Shown here piece by piece: positions 8,198 to 17,069 of a DNA stretch of 64,000 nt. Location: the NCBI RefSeq assembly GCF_900103135.1, contig NZ_FNGO01000001.1:124001-188000 (forward strand), written 5' to 3'. This DNA comes from Halarsenatibacter silvermanii. Its GTDB lineage: Bacteria; Bacillota; Halanaerobiia; Halanaerobiales; Halarsenatibacteraceae. The position numbers and the translations under genes are program-made. The notes under the pieces were generated by a model that was not told where the DNA came from, did no database searches, and was given only the letters and a program-made list of their open reading frames with translations. Numbering within the stretch: the stretch's first letter is position 1; each line of letters opens with the position of its first letter.

Positions 8198-9103
8198 TTA
8201 ATCGACGCCCCTCCAGACAATTCCTTCGCTGGAGGGTTCTGCTTTTATTATGCCTTTTTCCTTGAGATGACTCAAAAAAGCCATCAGCGCCGTGCGGTTG
8301 ACCACAGCTTCGTGAAGATTATTTATCTCTATACTCAGTTCCTGGCAGACCTTCCCTCCTAATTTTGAAGTCAGTCTCGGCTTTTGCAATATCCTGATCA
8401 ATATGTCGCTGACGTCGTCAATCCTCCGCCTGTTCTCCTCCAGAACCCGGGAAAGATCTTCAGCTTTTACAATCTGACCGTGGGAGGGCACGAAATACCT
8501 TTCCGTTCTGTCTTCTATTTTAGCAAAAGTTTCGAGCGCTCTGGTGACATCCAGAAAAAAGGGAAGCGGATGCCTGTTTAAAGTTTTAGGAGTAAAAAAG
8601 CTGTCTCCGCTAAAAAACACTTCTCCGCAGGCAAAACCCAGCTGGCCGGGAGTATGCCCTATCAGGGGAACTGCCTCAATTCGTTCATCGAAAATTTGCA
8701 GAGCATCTTCTTTCAGCTCGAGCTTATGATCGACAGGACAGCCGATTGCCTCCAGAGATTTAATTCTGAGCTCTTTCGGCGGACGAGCACCGGCAAACAG
8801 ATAACGAGGCTCAAGCCGGGGATGCTCGATAAATACGGACTCCTCTCTGGAAGCAATTATTTCCAGGTTCGTCTCCTCTTTGAGGAAACTGCAGCCCCGG
8901 GAATGGTCGGCATGGCCGTGGGTTATGGCGGCCGCCAGCGGATGAAGTCCTTCCCGGCGAAGTTCGCTCATAATCCGTTCGGCATTGCGTTTATCCAGGC
9001 CGCAGTCGATCAAAAAAGCTCCGCCGGATTCCAGCTCAATCACTCCTGTTTTCGTGCCGCCGCTAATATAGCTGACCCGACCGCTGATGCTGTGAAAGCT
9101 CAT
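8198..9103 (-). CDS. Metallo-beta-lactamase-fold hydrolase
   Basis: 301 residues, cytoplasmic. The binuclear zinc motif HGHADH is at about residues 61-66, followed by the downstream ligands GHTPGQL (His near 149), FSGDSFF (Asp near 168) and PSHGQIV (His near 206). A helical C-terminal domain of about 80 residues resembles the winged-helix tail of LACTB2-type proteins. Such enzymes hydrolyse thioesters, lactones or nucleic acids; substrate is not predictable. Its ATG overlaps the stop of the alpha/beta hydrolase gene by four bases, with the ribosome-binding site inside that gene, so the two are translationally coupled. Confidence 0.88.
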   Translation of the reverse strand: MSFHSISGRVSYISGGTKTGVIELESGGAFLIDCGLDKRNAERIMSELRREGLHPLAAAITHGHADHSRGCSFLKEETNLEIIASREESVFIEHPRLEPRYLFAGARPPKELRIKSLEAIGCPVDHKLELKEDALQIFDERIEAVPLIGHTPGQLGFACGEVFFSGDSFFTPKTLNRHPLPFFLDVTRALETFAKIEDRTERYFVPSHGQIVKAEDLSRVLEENRRRIDDVSDILIRILQKPRLTSKLGGKVCQELSIEINNLHEAVVNRTALMAFLSHLKEKGIIKAEPSSEGIVWRGVD

Positions 9104-9915
9104 ATTTGACTCCTCTCTTCCAGCCAGGATATGGTTCGGGCCAGCATTCCGGTGGTATAATAATGATTGAGATTTTCGTAAACTTCCAGCTCCAGCTGCT
9201 TTTCCCGTCCTCGTTCCCGATAAACTTTTAAAGCTTTTTCATAAAAATGGCGCTGAGCTGCCAGCGGCACCGAGCTATCATCCTCGCCGTGAAGCAGCAG
9301 AAGCGGTACACCGGCCAGCCTTTCAGATGAATGGAAGGGATCGTGCTTTTCGAGCCCGCTTTTATCCACATCGACCTCAAAATCTTCGGGATCACCGCTG
9401 TCTTCCTCCCCTTCTCTTCTCGCCGCCTCCTCCAGCAGCATATCGACTGTTTTGAGCCAGGCTCCAGAGCCATTCACACAGACGGCAGAAGCGAGTTTCG
9501 CACCTGCATCAGCTGTCAAAATACCTGACACCGTAAATCCTCCCATCGAGTGACCGGCCGCAGCCAGAGGCGAGCTATCACCCAGCTTTTCCTCCAGATG
9601 ACCGAGCAGAAAATCCGCTTCTTCAACAGAATTGATCAGAACTGAAAAAAAATGTTCAGCTACAATTTCCTGCTTATCATAATTTAATTCTCCTCTTTCA
9701 CCGTGATTTCTGGCGTCAGGCACCAGCACCCGCCATCCGTGAGAAGCCATGGTGCTCGCCCGAAATATCTGATTTTCCTTGCACGAAGACCACCCGTGAT
9801 AATATATCATTCCGCCGGATAAAAGCTCTTGAGGGGGCACGAATTCAAGCGCGGGAATGCCGCCCGGTTCGATTTTATTCATCTCCACCATCGGATTTTT
9901 AAGTTCAGATGCCAT
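9100..9915 (-). CDS. Alpha/beta hydrolase (dienelactone hydrolase/prolyl oligopeptidase-like)
   Basis: 271 residues from the ATG at 9915, which has AGGAGG upstream; a longer reading to 10137 would run into the promoter region of the divergent PTS gene and is rejected. Catalytic elements: an oxyanion-type YYHGWSS loop, the nucleophile serine in AAGHSMGGF, an aspartate in LHGEDDSSVP and a histidine in ENLNHYY near the C-terminus. The architecture resembles YtmA-type esterases of the S9 family. Cytoplasmic, substrate unknown. Co-transcribed with the metallo-beta-lactamase-fold gene. Confidence 0.85.
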   Translation of the reverse strand: MASELKNPMVEMNKIEPGGIPALEFVPPQELLSGGMIYYHGWSSCKENQIFRASTMASHGWRVLVPDARNHGERGELNYDKQEIVAEHFFSVLINSVEEADFLLGHLEEKLGDSSPLAAAGHSMGGFTVSGILTADAGAKLASAVCVNGSGAWLKTVDMLLEEAARREGEEDSGDPEDFEVDVDKSGLEKHDPFHSSERLAGVPLLLLHGEDDSSVPLAAQRHFYEKALKVYRERGREKQLELEVYENLNHYYTTGMLARTISWLEERSQI

Positions 9916-10052
9916 CGTTTTTTGTATCCTCCTGCCGAAATATAGTAATATATATTTGCCGAACTGGTTCTGCCCCGTTTGCAAGAATTTGGGAGCTGTA
10001 TTATACTTAAAAAAACTTGAGTTTTGATTAACAATCTTCGGGAGTGATGTCA

Positions 10053-11105
10053 ATGTCAAGAAATCAGGGTGCCGGCCCGGATGAATCCAGCCAGGAAGAA
10101 GCCGGCTTTTTACAGCGCAAAAATATAGAGATTTCACTGCAGAGATACGGAATAGATGCTTTAAGTTCTATGGCCAAAGGGCTTTTCGCTTCGCTGATCG
10201 TTGGACTTATTCTCGATGTCATAGGAGATGCCGCCGGCATAGAACTTCTGGTCGAGTTTGGCGGCACGGCTCAGGATATGATGGGGCCGGCCATAGGCGT
10301 TGCGGTGGCATCAGGCCTGCAGGCTCCCGGACTCGTGGTTTTCACCTCGGTTATTACAGGGGGAGCCGGGGCCGCTCTCGGCGGACCGGTAGGAGCTCTT
10401 CTGGCAGCTATAGCCGGAACGGAATTCGGCAAGGCTGTCTCCGGAGAAACCCCTGTTGATATAGTCATCACTCCCATGACGACCATCATAATAGGCCTAA
10501 CAGTGGCTGAATTTGTGGGTCCGGGCGTTGATGCTTTTATGACCGCTCTGGGAGCTTCCATAAATTATGCCACCTATCTGCATCCGCTGCCCATGGGGAT
10601 TATCGTTTCCACGCTCATGGGCATGGCCCTAACTCTGCCCATCAGCAGTGCCGCAATCGGAATCATGCTGGGGCTGGAAGGTCTGGCCGCCGGGGCAGCC
10701 ACGGCCGGCTGTTCGGCCCAGATGATCGGCTTCGCCGTGACCAGTTTCCGCGAAAATGGCCTGGAGGGATTGGTCTCCCAGGGGCTGGGCACCTCGATGC
10801 TGCAGATCGGTAATATCGTGCGCAATCCGCTAATCTGGCTCCCCTCAACTATAACCGGGGCTTTGCTCGGACCTGTGGCCACAGTGATTTTGGGTATGGA
10901 AAACAGCCCCGTCGGTTCCGGCATGGGCACTTCCGGCCTGGTCGGTCAGTTCGGAACTGTCGATGTTATGGGTTTTAGTTTTTCCGTGCTGGGTCAGATA
11001 GCTCTGCTCCATTTTCTGCTGCCGGCTGTAATAGCGCTGCTGATCAGCAGCTTCATGCGCCAAAAAAATCTGATAAAAGAGGGCGATATGACTCTTGATC
11101 TTTGA
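10053..11105 (+). CDS. PTS system IIC-like membrane protein (PTS_EIIC_2 family)
   Basis: About 350 residues with eight to ten glycine/alanine-rich membrane segments, including GGAGAALGGPVGALLAAIAGTEFG and a PVDIVITPMTT segment. This pattern is that of the PTS_EIIC_2 family, membrane subunits of putative sugar phosphotransferase systems that are often encoded without EIIA or EIIB partners, as here. Start may be GTG 10044, ATG 10047 or ATG 10053; GGAG at 10041-10044 best fits the last. Sugar specificity, and whether it phosphorylates at all, cannot be told. Divergent from the hydrolase gene. Confidence 0.8.
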   Translation: MSRNQGAGPDESSQEEAGFLQRKNIEISLQRYGIDALSSMAKGLFASLIVGLILDVIGDAAGIELLVEFGGTAQDMMGPAIGVAVASGLQAPGLVVFTSVITGGAGAALGGPVGALLAAIAGTEFGKAVSGETPVDIVITPMTTIIIGLTVAEFVGPGVDAFMTALGASINYATYLHPLPMGIIVSTLMGMALTLPISSAAIGIMLGLEGLAAGAATAGCSAQMIGFAVTSFRENGLEGLVSQGLGTSMLQIGNIVRNPLIWLPSTITGALLGPVATVILGMENSPVGSGMGTSGLVGQFGTVDVMGFSFSVLGQIALLHFLLPAVIALLISSFMRQKNLIKEGDMTLDL

Positions 11106-11129
11106 TTTTTTCCCTTTGCCGGCCAGGTT

Positions 11130-12275
11130 TTACAGGTAATTTTCCAGCCGATTTAATGCTTCCTCGATATTCTCGAGGGAATTGGCATAGGAAAAACGAA
11201 GATACCCTTCAGCATTCTCGCCAAAATCTATTCCGGGAGTTACCGCCACTCCGGCCTCTTCCATAATATCGAAGGCCAGTTCATAGGAATCTTCACCGAA
11301 TCTGCTGGCATCGGCAAAGACGTAAAAAGCTCCTGTAGGTTCATTTTTTATCCCGAATCCCAGATCTTTCAACCCCGAAATTATACGCCGCCTGCGACGA
11401 TCATATGTATTCACCATATTCTCCACGTACTCATTACATTCCTGCAGAGCAGTGATACCTGCATGTTGAACGAAGGAGCCGGCGCAGATAAAATAATTTT
11501 GCTGCATTTTTTGGACAGGACGCACAAATTCCTCGGGCAGAATGGCATATCCCAGCCTCCAGCCGGTCATGGCATAAAGCTTGGAAAAACCGTTGACCAC
11601 GAAGGCGCGGTCGGTAAATTCCAGAATTGATCGGGCCTTTCCTTCATACACGAGTCCGTGGTAAATCTCATCGGAAATAACATAGGGATCCAGTTCAGCC
11701 AGTGCTTTCAGGTCTTCGGCGGTACTCAAAGTTCCCATCGGATTGGAAGGTGAATTTACAAAAATTCCTTTTGTTTCAGAACTTATTTTTTCCTCGATGT
11801 CCTCTCTCCGATATTGAAAAGCATCCTCTTCATATACGGGAACTTTCACCGCCTCCCCTCCGGCCGACTCGATTATGTTGGGATAACAGGGATAATGCGG
11901 GTCGGAAACTATTATCTCCTCCCCCTGATTCAATAAAGCAGAGCAGATAAGCAGGATGGCCGGCGAAGATCCGGTGGTCACAATTATCTGTTCAGGAGAA
12001 ACTTCCACATCATATCTTTGCCGATAATGTTCGGCGATGGCCTCTCTCAATTCTTTTAAACCTTTGCTGCTGGTATAATGTGTCCTGTTGTCCTCCAGAG
12101 CTTCAGCGGCAGCTTCTCGCACCGGCGGCGGGGTATTGAAATCCGGCTCTCCCACCTCAAGATGTATGATATCCTGGCCTTTTTCTTCCAGAGCTTCTGC
12201 TTTTTCCAGCACATCCATGGCAATAAAGGGAGGGATTTCCCGACATCGCTTTGAAACATCGCATTCAGGACTCAT
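11130..12275 (-). CDS. PLP-dependent aminotransferase class I
   Basis: 381 residues, fold-type I, cytoplasmic. Shows the AspC/PatA pattern: LEVGEPDFNTP near the N-terminus, TTGSSPAILL for the PLP phosphate, NSPSNPMG (Asn for PLP), ISDEIYHGLVY (Asp/Tyr) and the Schiff-base lysine in NGFSKLYAMTGWRLGY. The C-terminal Arg that grips the substrate carboxylate lies in YLRFSYANS. Probably aspartate, aromatic or branched-chain transamination; specificity unresolved. ATG at 12275 with AGGAG upstream. It is convergent with the PTS IIC gene, whose stop lies 24 bases from its own. Confidence 0.9.
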   Translation of the reverse strand: MSPECDVSKRCREIPPFIAMDVLEKAEALEEKGQDIIHLEVGEPDFNTPPPVREAAAEALEDNRTHYTSSKGLKELREAIAEHYRQRYDVEVSPEQIIVTTGSSPAILLICSALLNQGEEIIVSDPHYPCYPNIIESAGGEAVKVPVYEEDAFQYRREDIEEKISSETKGIFVNSPSNPMGTLSTAEDLKALAELDPYVISDEIYHGLVYEGKARSILEFTDRAFVVNGFSKLYAMTGWRLGYAILPEEFVRPVQKMQQNYFICAGSFVQHAGITALQECNEYVENMVNTYDRRRRRIISGLKDLGFGIKNEPTGAFYVFADASRFGEDSYELAFDIMEEAGVAVTPGIDFGENAEGYLRFSYANSLENIEEALNRLENYL

Positions 12276-12325
12276 TTTCTTTCACTCCTTTTGCGGGTTG
12301 GCGGTTCTATTTAAGTTTTTTTATA

Positions 12326-12364
12326 AACAAAAAAGCAGGCCGGACTGTAATCGCTCAGCCGGCT
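12326..12364 (-). terminator. Intrinsic terminator after the yhaO-yhaN operon
   Basis: On the minus strand GAGCCGGC, a loop and CCGGCCTGC are followed by TTTTTTG and a further T-rich tract. It lies about 100 bases beyond the end of the YhaN-type gene. Confidence 0.55.
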
Positions 12365-12439
12365 CATTAATTAACTTCTGTATTTTTTTTAAAAGACCTT
12401 CATCCACCGACACCAGCAAACCCCAGGTGGTAAGAGGCC

Positions 12440-12458
12440 GGGAAAAATTTCATTGTGA
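12440..12458 (-). repeat. Fragment of the MITE-like repeat (copy F)
   Basis: On the minus strand these 19 bases read TCACAATGAAATTTTTCCC, identical to part of repeat A (3810-3828) and close to repeat E near 44.35 kb. It starts a few bases past the stop codon of the YhaN-type gene and is in the opposite orientation to the other copies. A remnant or a chance match; 19 identical bases favour the former. Confidence 0.35.
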
Positions 12459-12464
12459 TAGAGA

Positions 12465-15374
12465 TCAAAAATCAGTTTCCGAAAGCCTGCCTATCAGCTC
12501 GTCGGCTGCCACTTTTTCAAGGTCGCCGGAACAAAGATGCCAGTACTGGCCTTTTTCTGTTTCATCATTCAGCATCCTGATCAGATGAGGATGACAGGTC
12601 AGCAAAAATATTTGATTGCGCTGCGAAAGACGGACGATAATTCTGAGCGCACCGAGCAGGTGCCTGCGGTCGAGATTGGCCAGTGAATCATCAAATATAA
12701 CCGGCAGCGGAGGTTCTATTTCTCGTATCCTGCTCAGTCTAACCGCGAGAAATAGCTGTTCTTTTGTCCCGCGGCTGAGTTCTTCAGCTCTCTTTTTGAC
12801 CCCGCTCTTTTCATTCGAGGCGCGAAAATCTATTTCCGCCGATTCATCGGCCGGTTTTATCTCCTGATATTCTCCCGAAGTCATTTCGGACAGCAGTTCC
12901 CCGGCCGGCTTTAACAGTTCTTTTTTGGCTCTCTCGACTTCCCTTTCCCTGACTTTTTTCAGCAAAAAATGGACTGTTTTATGCAGGGCATAACTCTCAG
13001 CGCGCTTTCTAAGCTTACTGCGGGCTTCATCGAGCTCACAATGAGCTTTTCTGAGCCGGTCAGGAGATGAAAGCTCTTCCATTCTGTCTTTCAGTTTTTG
13101 CTTTTCTTCGGTCAGCGTTTCACTGCGGTCCTGCAAATTTTTGAGTTTTGTTCTGGTTTTTTCGTATTCCTCGTCGATTTCATCGCTGGATGCATAAAGA
13201 TTTGAGAAACTGCGGAAACTGGCGAGAAGATCTGTTTTTTTACCGGGCGAAGACTTCTCAGCAGCGAAATCCTGGAAGGATCGCCTGATGCGGTCAGAAG
13301 CAGCCAGGGCATCCCGCAGCTGCTCTCTTAAGCTCTTAACTTCTTCGCTCAATTCTTTATAATCGAGTGCCTCTTTCCCTTTTTCGATATGCTGCTGCAA
13401 AAAATTTTCCAGCTCATCTTCCTCGGGATCAAAATGTATAAATTCCTCCGCCGTCTCCTGCTGCAGATTTTCCAGATTTCTCCGGGCCTCAGCCAGGCTA
13501 TTGATTTCCTCCATATGCTCCTTACACTGCCCGGCGGCGGCTGCTATCCTTTCCCCTCCGATCAGAAGCTCCTCTTTTTCAGGCAGGACGAAAAGATTTA
13601 ACCCCGCATCTTTTTCTATCTCCTTTAAAAGCTGTCGTATCCCGGAAAGCTCGTCTTTAAGCCGCTCTGCTTTCTCCTTTACAGTCTTCTTTTCATCCTG
13701 CAGCCGGGTAAATTCCGACTGCAGATTCTGCAGCGAATTAAAATAGTCTGTTATCAGCTCCGGGCCAGCATCCTCAGCCAGCCCCAGCCTGCTGCGATAA
13801 AAGTTGAGATCTTTCTGAATTTCCCGCTTTTTTTCACGAAGATTCTCCAGCTCTTTTTTCTTTTTCTCAAGCCGGCTTCTCTTTGCCTCCAGGCGGGCAT
13901 CCAGCTCCTCAATTTTTCGGTCTCTATCCCTGGCCCTGCTGCCCGCTGTCAGATGAAAAACACCTGCCAGGGCAAACCCCAGTCCTGCGGCCGGCAGAGC
14001 GGCTGCGGGGGAAAAGAAGACAAAAATCAATATCGAAACCGCCAGAGTTCCTCCTGCTAACATAAATGAAATTCTGTTTATTTCAGCCGGCCGCCGACCG
14101 GCCGTGTTCTCCCGGCTTAAGCTCAGATCTTCGATCTCCGCTTTCAGTTCCTCGCTTTTACCCTCCCTGTCCTCGATTTCAGCTTCAATCTGCTCCAGGT
14201 CCGATATTTGTCGCAGCAGCCTGTCCTTTTCTATGCTGTCAGTCTCTAACTCCATCATATTCAAAAGATTCTGCTCCCATTCCGAATTGACCTGGCCGGC
14301 TTTATTTTTCAGCTCCTTCCACCTGCGGCCGTGCTGTTCCTTCAGCTGAAAATAATCTTCCAGCCGCTGTTTTAGACCCGAAAGCTGTTCACCGACCGCT
14401 GTTATCTTTTCCTTTCTCTCGCGGAAACTTTTAATTAAGCTTTTTAGTTCGATCTCGTCTCCGGCCAGGCGGCTTCTTATTCCGGCAGCCAGACGTTCAA
14501 ATTCACGCCGACGTTCCTGACTGCGCTCCAAAAGTTCTTCCGCTCTATCGACATTCCGGCAGGAATATCTGCTCAGATCGAGCGCGCTGCCAGGATGGCG
14601 TTTATGTTTTTTCTCAAGACGTCTGAGCTTTTCCAGCGAGCTGTAGCGGTTTTTAAGCACATCCAGCCGCGTTTTTTTCAGTTTAAGATTCTCTTCGGTC
14701 TTTTCCAGCTCCTCCTGCTCGGCCTGGACCTCTTCGAGCTCATCCCGCGCCCGGCCATAATCCTGGACCTGAGATAAAGCTTCCTCAAGTTTTTCGCCAG
14801 CTGACTCCAGGCGGCGGCGGGGACTCTTAAATTCCCCCACATCGGTGCGTCCGTATTTGCCGCCGATCTTTCTGGCTCTTTTAAAATATCTATCGGCCAG
14901 CTCGGGCAGTTCGGTCAGCCTGGCCAGCCCGGCTCCGAGCAGAACCGAGCGCAGACGCTGCTTATCCTTTTTACTCTCGATCCCGGGAGGCACCTTCTGC
15001 AGTTCGCTGAGACTGATGGTGAAAATCTGCCGATAGCTAAAGCGATCTATTCCCCCGTAAAGCTCCCGCGCCGATTTACCGGTTTCACCCTCAATTTTGC
15101 TCAAAACTGGATCACCATATCCTTCCAGTCCGAGCTGGTAACGATCACCATCTGCACCGACCAGATCGGCTCTGACCCGGTAGCTTTCAACCGGCGGCGG
15201 CAAAAGCCCCCTGCGGCGAGGGAATCCCCAGGGGAGATATCTCAGTATTTTCATGAGGGTGGATTTGCCGGCTCGATTGCCTCCTCCCACCACAATCAGA
15301 TCGGAATCGAGATCTGTCATCTTTTCCTCGCGAAAAACACCGAAATCACCGATGAACAATTCCGTAAATCTCAT
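12465..15374 (-). CDS. YhaN-type AAA/SMC-like ATPase (DNA repair/metabolism)
   Basis: 969 residues with split ABC-ATPase halves and a long coiled coil, as in SbcC/Rad50. Walker A is GGGNRAGKSTLM (about residues 31-42); the signature ELSRGTKEQ and Walker B LPVIFDDSLANLD lie in the last 100 residues. About residues 430-475 form two hydrophobic helices (FMLAGGTLAVSILIFVFF), a hallmark of the B. subtilis YhaN family that may attach it to the membrane. It probably partners the YhaO-like nuclease encoded 20 bases upstream, acting on DNA ends. ATG at 15374 with AGGAGG. Confidence 0.88.
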   Translation of the reverse strand: MRFTELFIGDFGVFREEKMTDLDSDLIVVGGGNRAGKSTLMKILRYLPWGFPRRRGLLPPPVESYRVRADLVGADGDRYQLGLEGYGDPVLSKIEGETGKSARELYGGIDRFSYRQIFTISLSELQKVPPGIESKKDKQRLRSVLLGAGLARLTELPELADRYFKRARKIGGKYGRTDVGEFKSPRRRLESAGEKLEEALSQVQDYGRARDELEEVQAEQEELEKTEENLKLKKTRLDVLKNRYSSLEKLRRLEKKHKRHPGSALDLSRYSCRNVDRAEELLERSQERRREFERLAAGIRSRLAGDEIELKSLIKSFRERKEKITAVGEQLSGLKQRLEDYFQLKEQHGRRWKELKNKAGQVNSEWEQNLLNMMELETDSIEKDRLLRQISDLEQIEAEIEDREGKSEELKAEIEDLSLSRENTAGRRPAEINRISFMLAGGTLAVSILIFVFFSPAAALPAAGLGFALAGVFHLTAGSRARDRDRKIEELDARLEAKRSRLEKKKKELENLREKKREIQKDLNFYRSRLGLAEDAGPELITDYFNSLQNLQSEFTRLQDEKKTVKEKAERLKDELSGIRQLLKEIEKDAGLNLFVLPEKEELLIGGERIAAAAGQCKEHMEEINSLAEARRNLENLQQETAEEFIHFDPEEDELENFLQQHIEKGKEALDYKELSEEVKSLREQLRDALAASDRIRRSFQDFAAEKSSPGKKTDLLASFRSFSNLYASSDEIDEEYEKTRTKLKNLQDRSETLTEEKQKLKDRMEELSSPDRLRKAHCELDEARSKLRKRAESYALHKTVHFLLKKVREREVERAKKELLKPAGELLSEMTSGEYQEIKPADESAEIDFRASNEKSGVKKRAEELSRGTKEQLFLAVRLSRIREIEPPLPVIFDDSLANLDRRHLLGALRIIVRLSQRNQIFLLTCHPHLIRMLNDETEKGQYWHLCSGDLEKVAADELIGRLSETDF

Positions 15375-15394
15375 TTTTTTCCTCCTGACCGAAT

Positions 15395-16846
15395 TTAATC
15401 GCCGTCAAAAAGCAGAGTAATAATCTCCCGGCGGGCAGCACTAAGAATCTCGCGGCGAGTTTCTTCATCAGGATAAAACCTATCATCTCTTCGTTCTTCC
15501 GGCTCCTCAGATCCCTGCCAGATCTCGCCCCACTCCGAAAGCAGTTCTTTTTTGAGCTCTTCATCCTCTTCAAGCTCTGCCAGTATCTTTTCCACCCGAT
15601 CATAAAGTTCATTCTCCCTGAGTTCGTTGTGCGGCGGAAGCTCCGGTCCGGTATGAAACTGGAGCGATTTAGACCAGAGTATAGTCTTTCTGCCCGCATC
15701 GGCAAAGATGCGATTGAGTTCATCTATGAGTTCGGCCGCCGCTTCTGCGAAGTTATCCTTTATGTACCGGTGAACCGGTCCGCGGCCTTCTACCACCCAG
15801 CGCACGATAAAGGCTCTGCCTGGTTTGATTTTTTTTCCGGAGAACCAGCTGCTTTCAGGTTCGAGCAAATTCACCCTGCTGCTGCCGGGAAAATCCATTC
15901 TATCCTCGTTTTTGCGCGCCATAAATTTCCTGGCTCGCTTTTTCAATCTCTCTTTGAGATCTGTCAGAGTTTCAATCGTCTTACCTCCTTTTTCAGCTTC
16001 TTTCGAAATGTCGACCACAAGACGCTGAAAAATAACCGGAGAGGTAGGTATAAAATTTATACTGGGGCGCCGGGAAGGATATTCTGGATCATTCCCGACC
16101 AAAAAGCAGCCTTTGAGTCCCCGCTCACCGATACTGTGAGCCTGAGGTGTGCCGGGAAAAACAACTGCAGGAGGTTTATGATTCAAAACCTGCGGGCGAT
16201 GCAGATGACCCAAAGCCCAGTAATGAATACCCGACTTATCCCGCAGATCGGACTTCGAGACCGGCACATACCTGCTGCTGTCGGCAGTCAGCTGCGTATG
16301 AAGCATACCGATATTGTAGCGGGTCTGATCGGGAACGGTAAAATAACGGTACATGCTCCGCTCCTCGAATCTGGATCTATAGGACTGTCCCAGAACCCGG
16401 GCCCGGCTGTTTTTCTCTTTAGAGGGTAGCTCTGCTTCAGCTGGTTTATTCCTTTCCAGAAATTCCGGATGCCTGATCATCTCCACCCCGTCCTGAGCAA
16501 GAATTTTTGCATTATCCGGAAGCTCGAAGGGTTCATTTTCGGCCCCTCCCGGATCATGGTTGCCGGAGATAATATAGACCGCAATACCCTCCCGCTTTAA
16601 TTCGGCAAAAAGATCCCGAAGAAAACGGCTGGCTTTGACCGAACGGGCCCTGCGATCATACAGATCACCAGAGATAAGCAGAAAATCGACCTGTTCAGCC
16701 ACCGCCGCTGCTGCCATAAGCCGGCAGGCTTTTAATCCCGCTTGATTAAAATGTTCTTCTACCCTTTTCGGAGGATTGCCCCCGTGCTTTACAGGCCTTC
16801 CCAGATGGATATCAGCCGTATGTATAAATTTCAGATTATCGCTCAT
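15395..16846 (-). CDS. YhaO-type DNA repair exonuclease (SbcD/Mre11-like)
   Basis: 483 residues from the ATG at 16846 (a GTG at 16897 would add 17 basic residues). The calcineurin-like phosphoesterase motifs are complete: HTADIHLGR, ISGDLYDRR, SGNHDPGG, MLHTQL and LGHLHRPQ, so it should bind two metals and have nuclease activity. A C-terminal part of about 200 charged residues probably contacts the ATPase. First gene of an operon with the YhaN-type ATPase. Named YhaO rather than SbcD because of the partner's membrane helices and overall length. Confidence 0.87.
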   Translation of the reverse strand: MSDNLKFIHTADIHLGRPVKHGGNPPKRVEEHFNQAGLKACRLMAAAAVAEQVDFLLISGDLYDRRARSVKASRFLRDLFAELKREGIAVYIISGNHDPGGAENEPFELPDNAKILAQDGVEMIRHPEFLERNKPAEAELPSKEKNSRARVLGQSYRSRFEERSMYRYFTVPDQTRYNIGMLHTQLTADSSRYVPVSKSDLRDKSGIHYWALGHLHRPQVLNHKPPAVVFPGTPQAHSIGERGLKGCFLVGNDPEYPSRRPSINFIPTSPVIFQRLVVDISKEAEKGGKTIETLTDLKERLKKRARKFMARKNEDRMDFPGSSRVNLLEPESSWFSGKKIKPGRAFIVRWVVEGRGPVHRYIKDNFAEAAAELIDELNRIFADAGRKTILWSKSLQFHTGPELPPHNELRENELYDRVEKILAELEEDEELKKELLSEWGEIWQGSEEPEERRDDRFYPDEETRREILSAARREIITLLFDGD

Positions 16847-17069
16847 AACGCACAACTTCCTTCCTCTTCTCGCTTTCTTTCCGCTTCTTTCGGCCACTGA
16901 CTATAATTTTCTCTCCGTTCAGTCGATTTTCCTGCTTCCGCTCGGTCTGGTTTTTTATCAACATACTGGTTTTTTATCAACATAAATGATAAAATTGATT
17001 ATACAGGATAAGCCTTGTTTGCTCAGAAGAAAAAACCAACAAATATTGTCAGGAGAATGGTGTGATTGT

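Noticed and set aside
9916-10137. The alpha/beta hydrolase frame stays open for a further 74 codons upstream.
   Set aside because: The extension has no ribosome-binding site, unrelated composition and would overlap the divergent PTS gene start; the ATG at 9915 has a strong AGGAGG.
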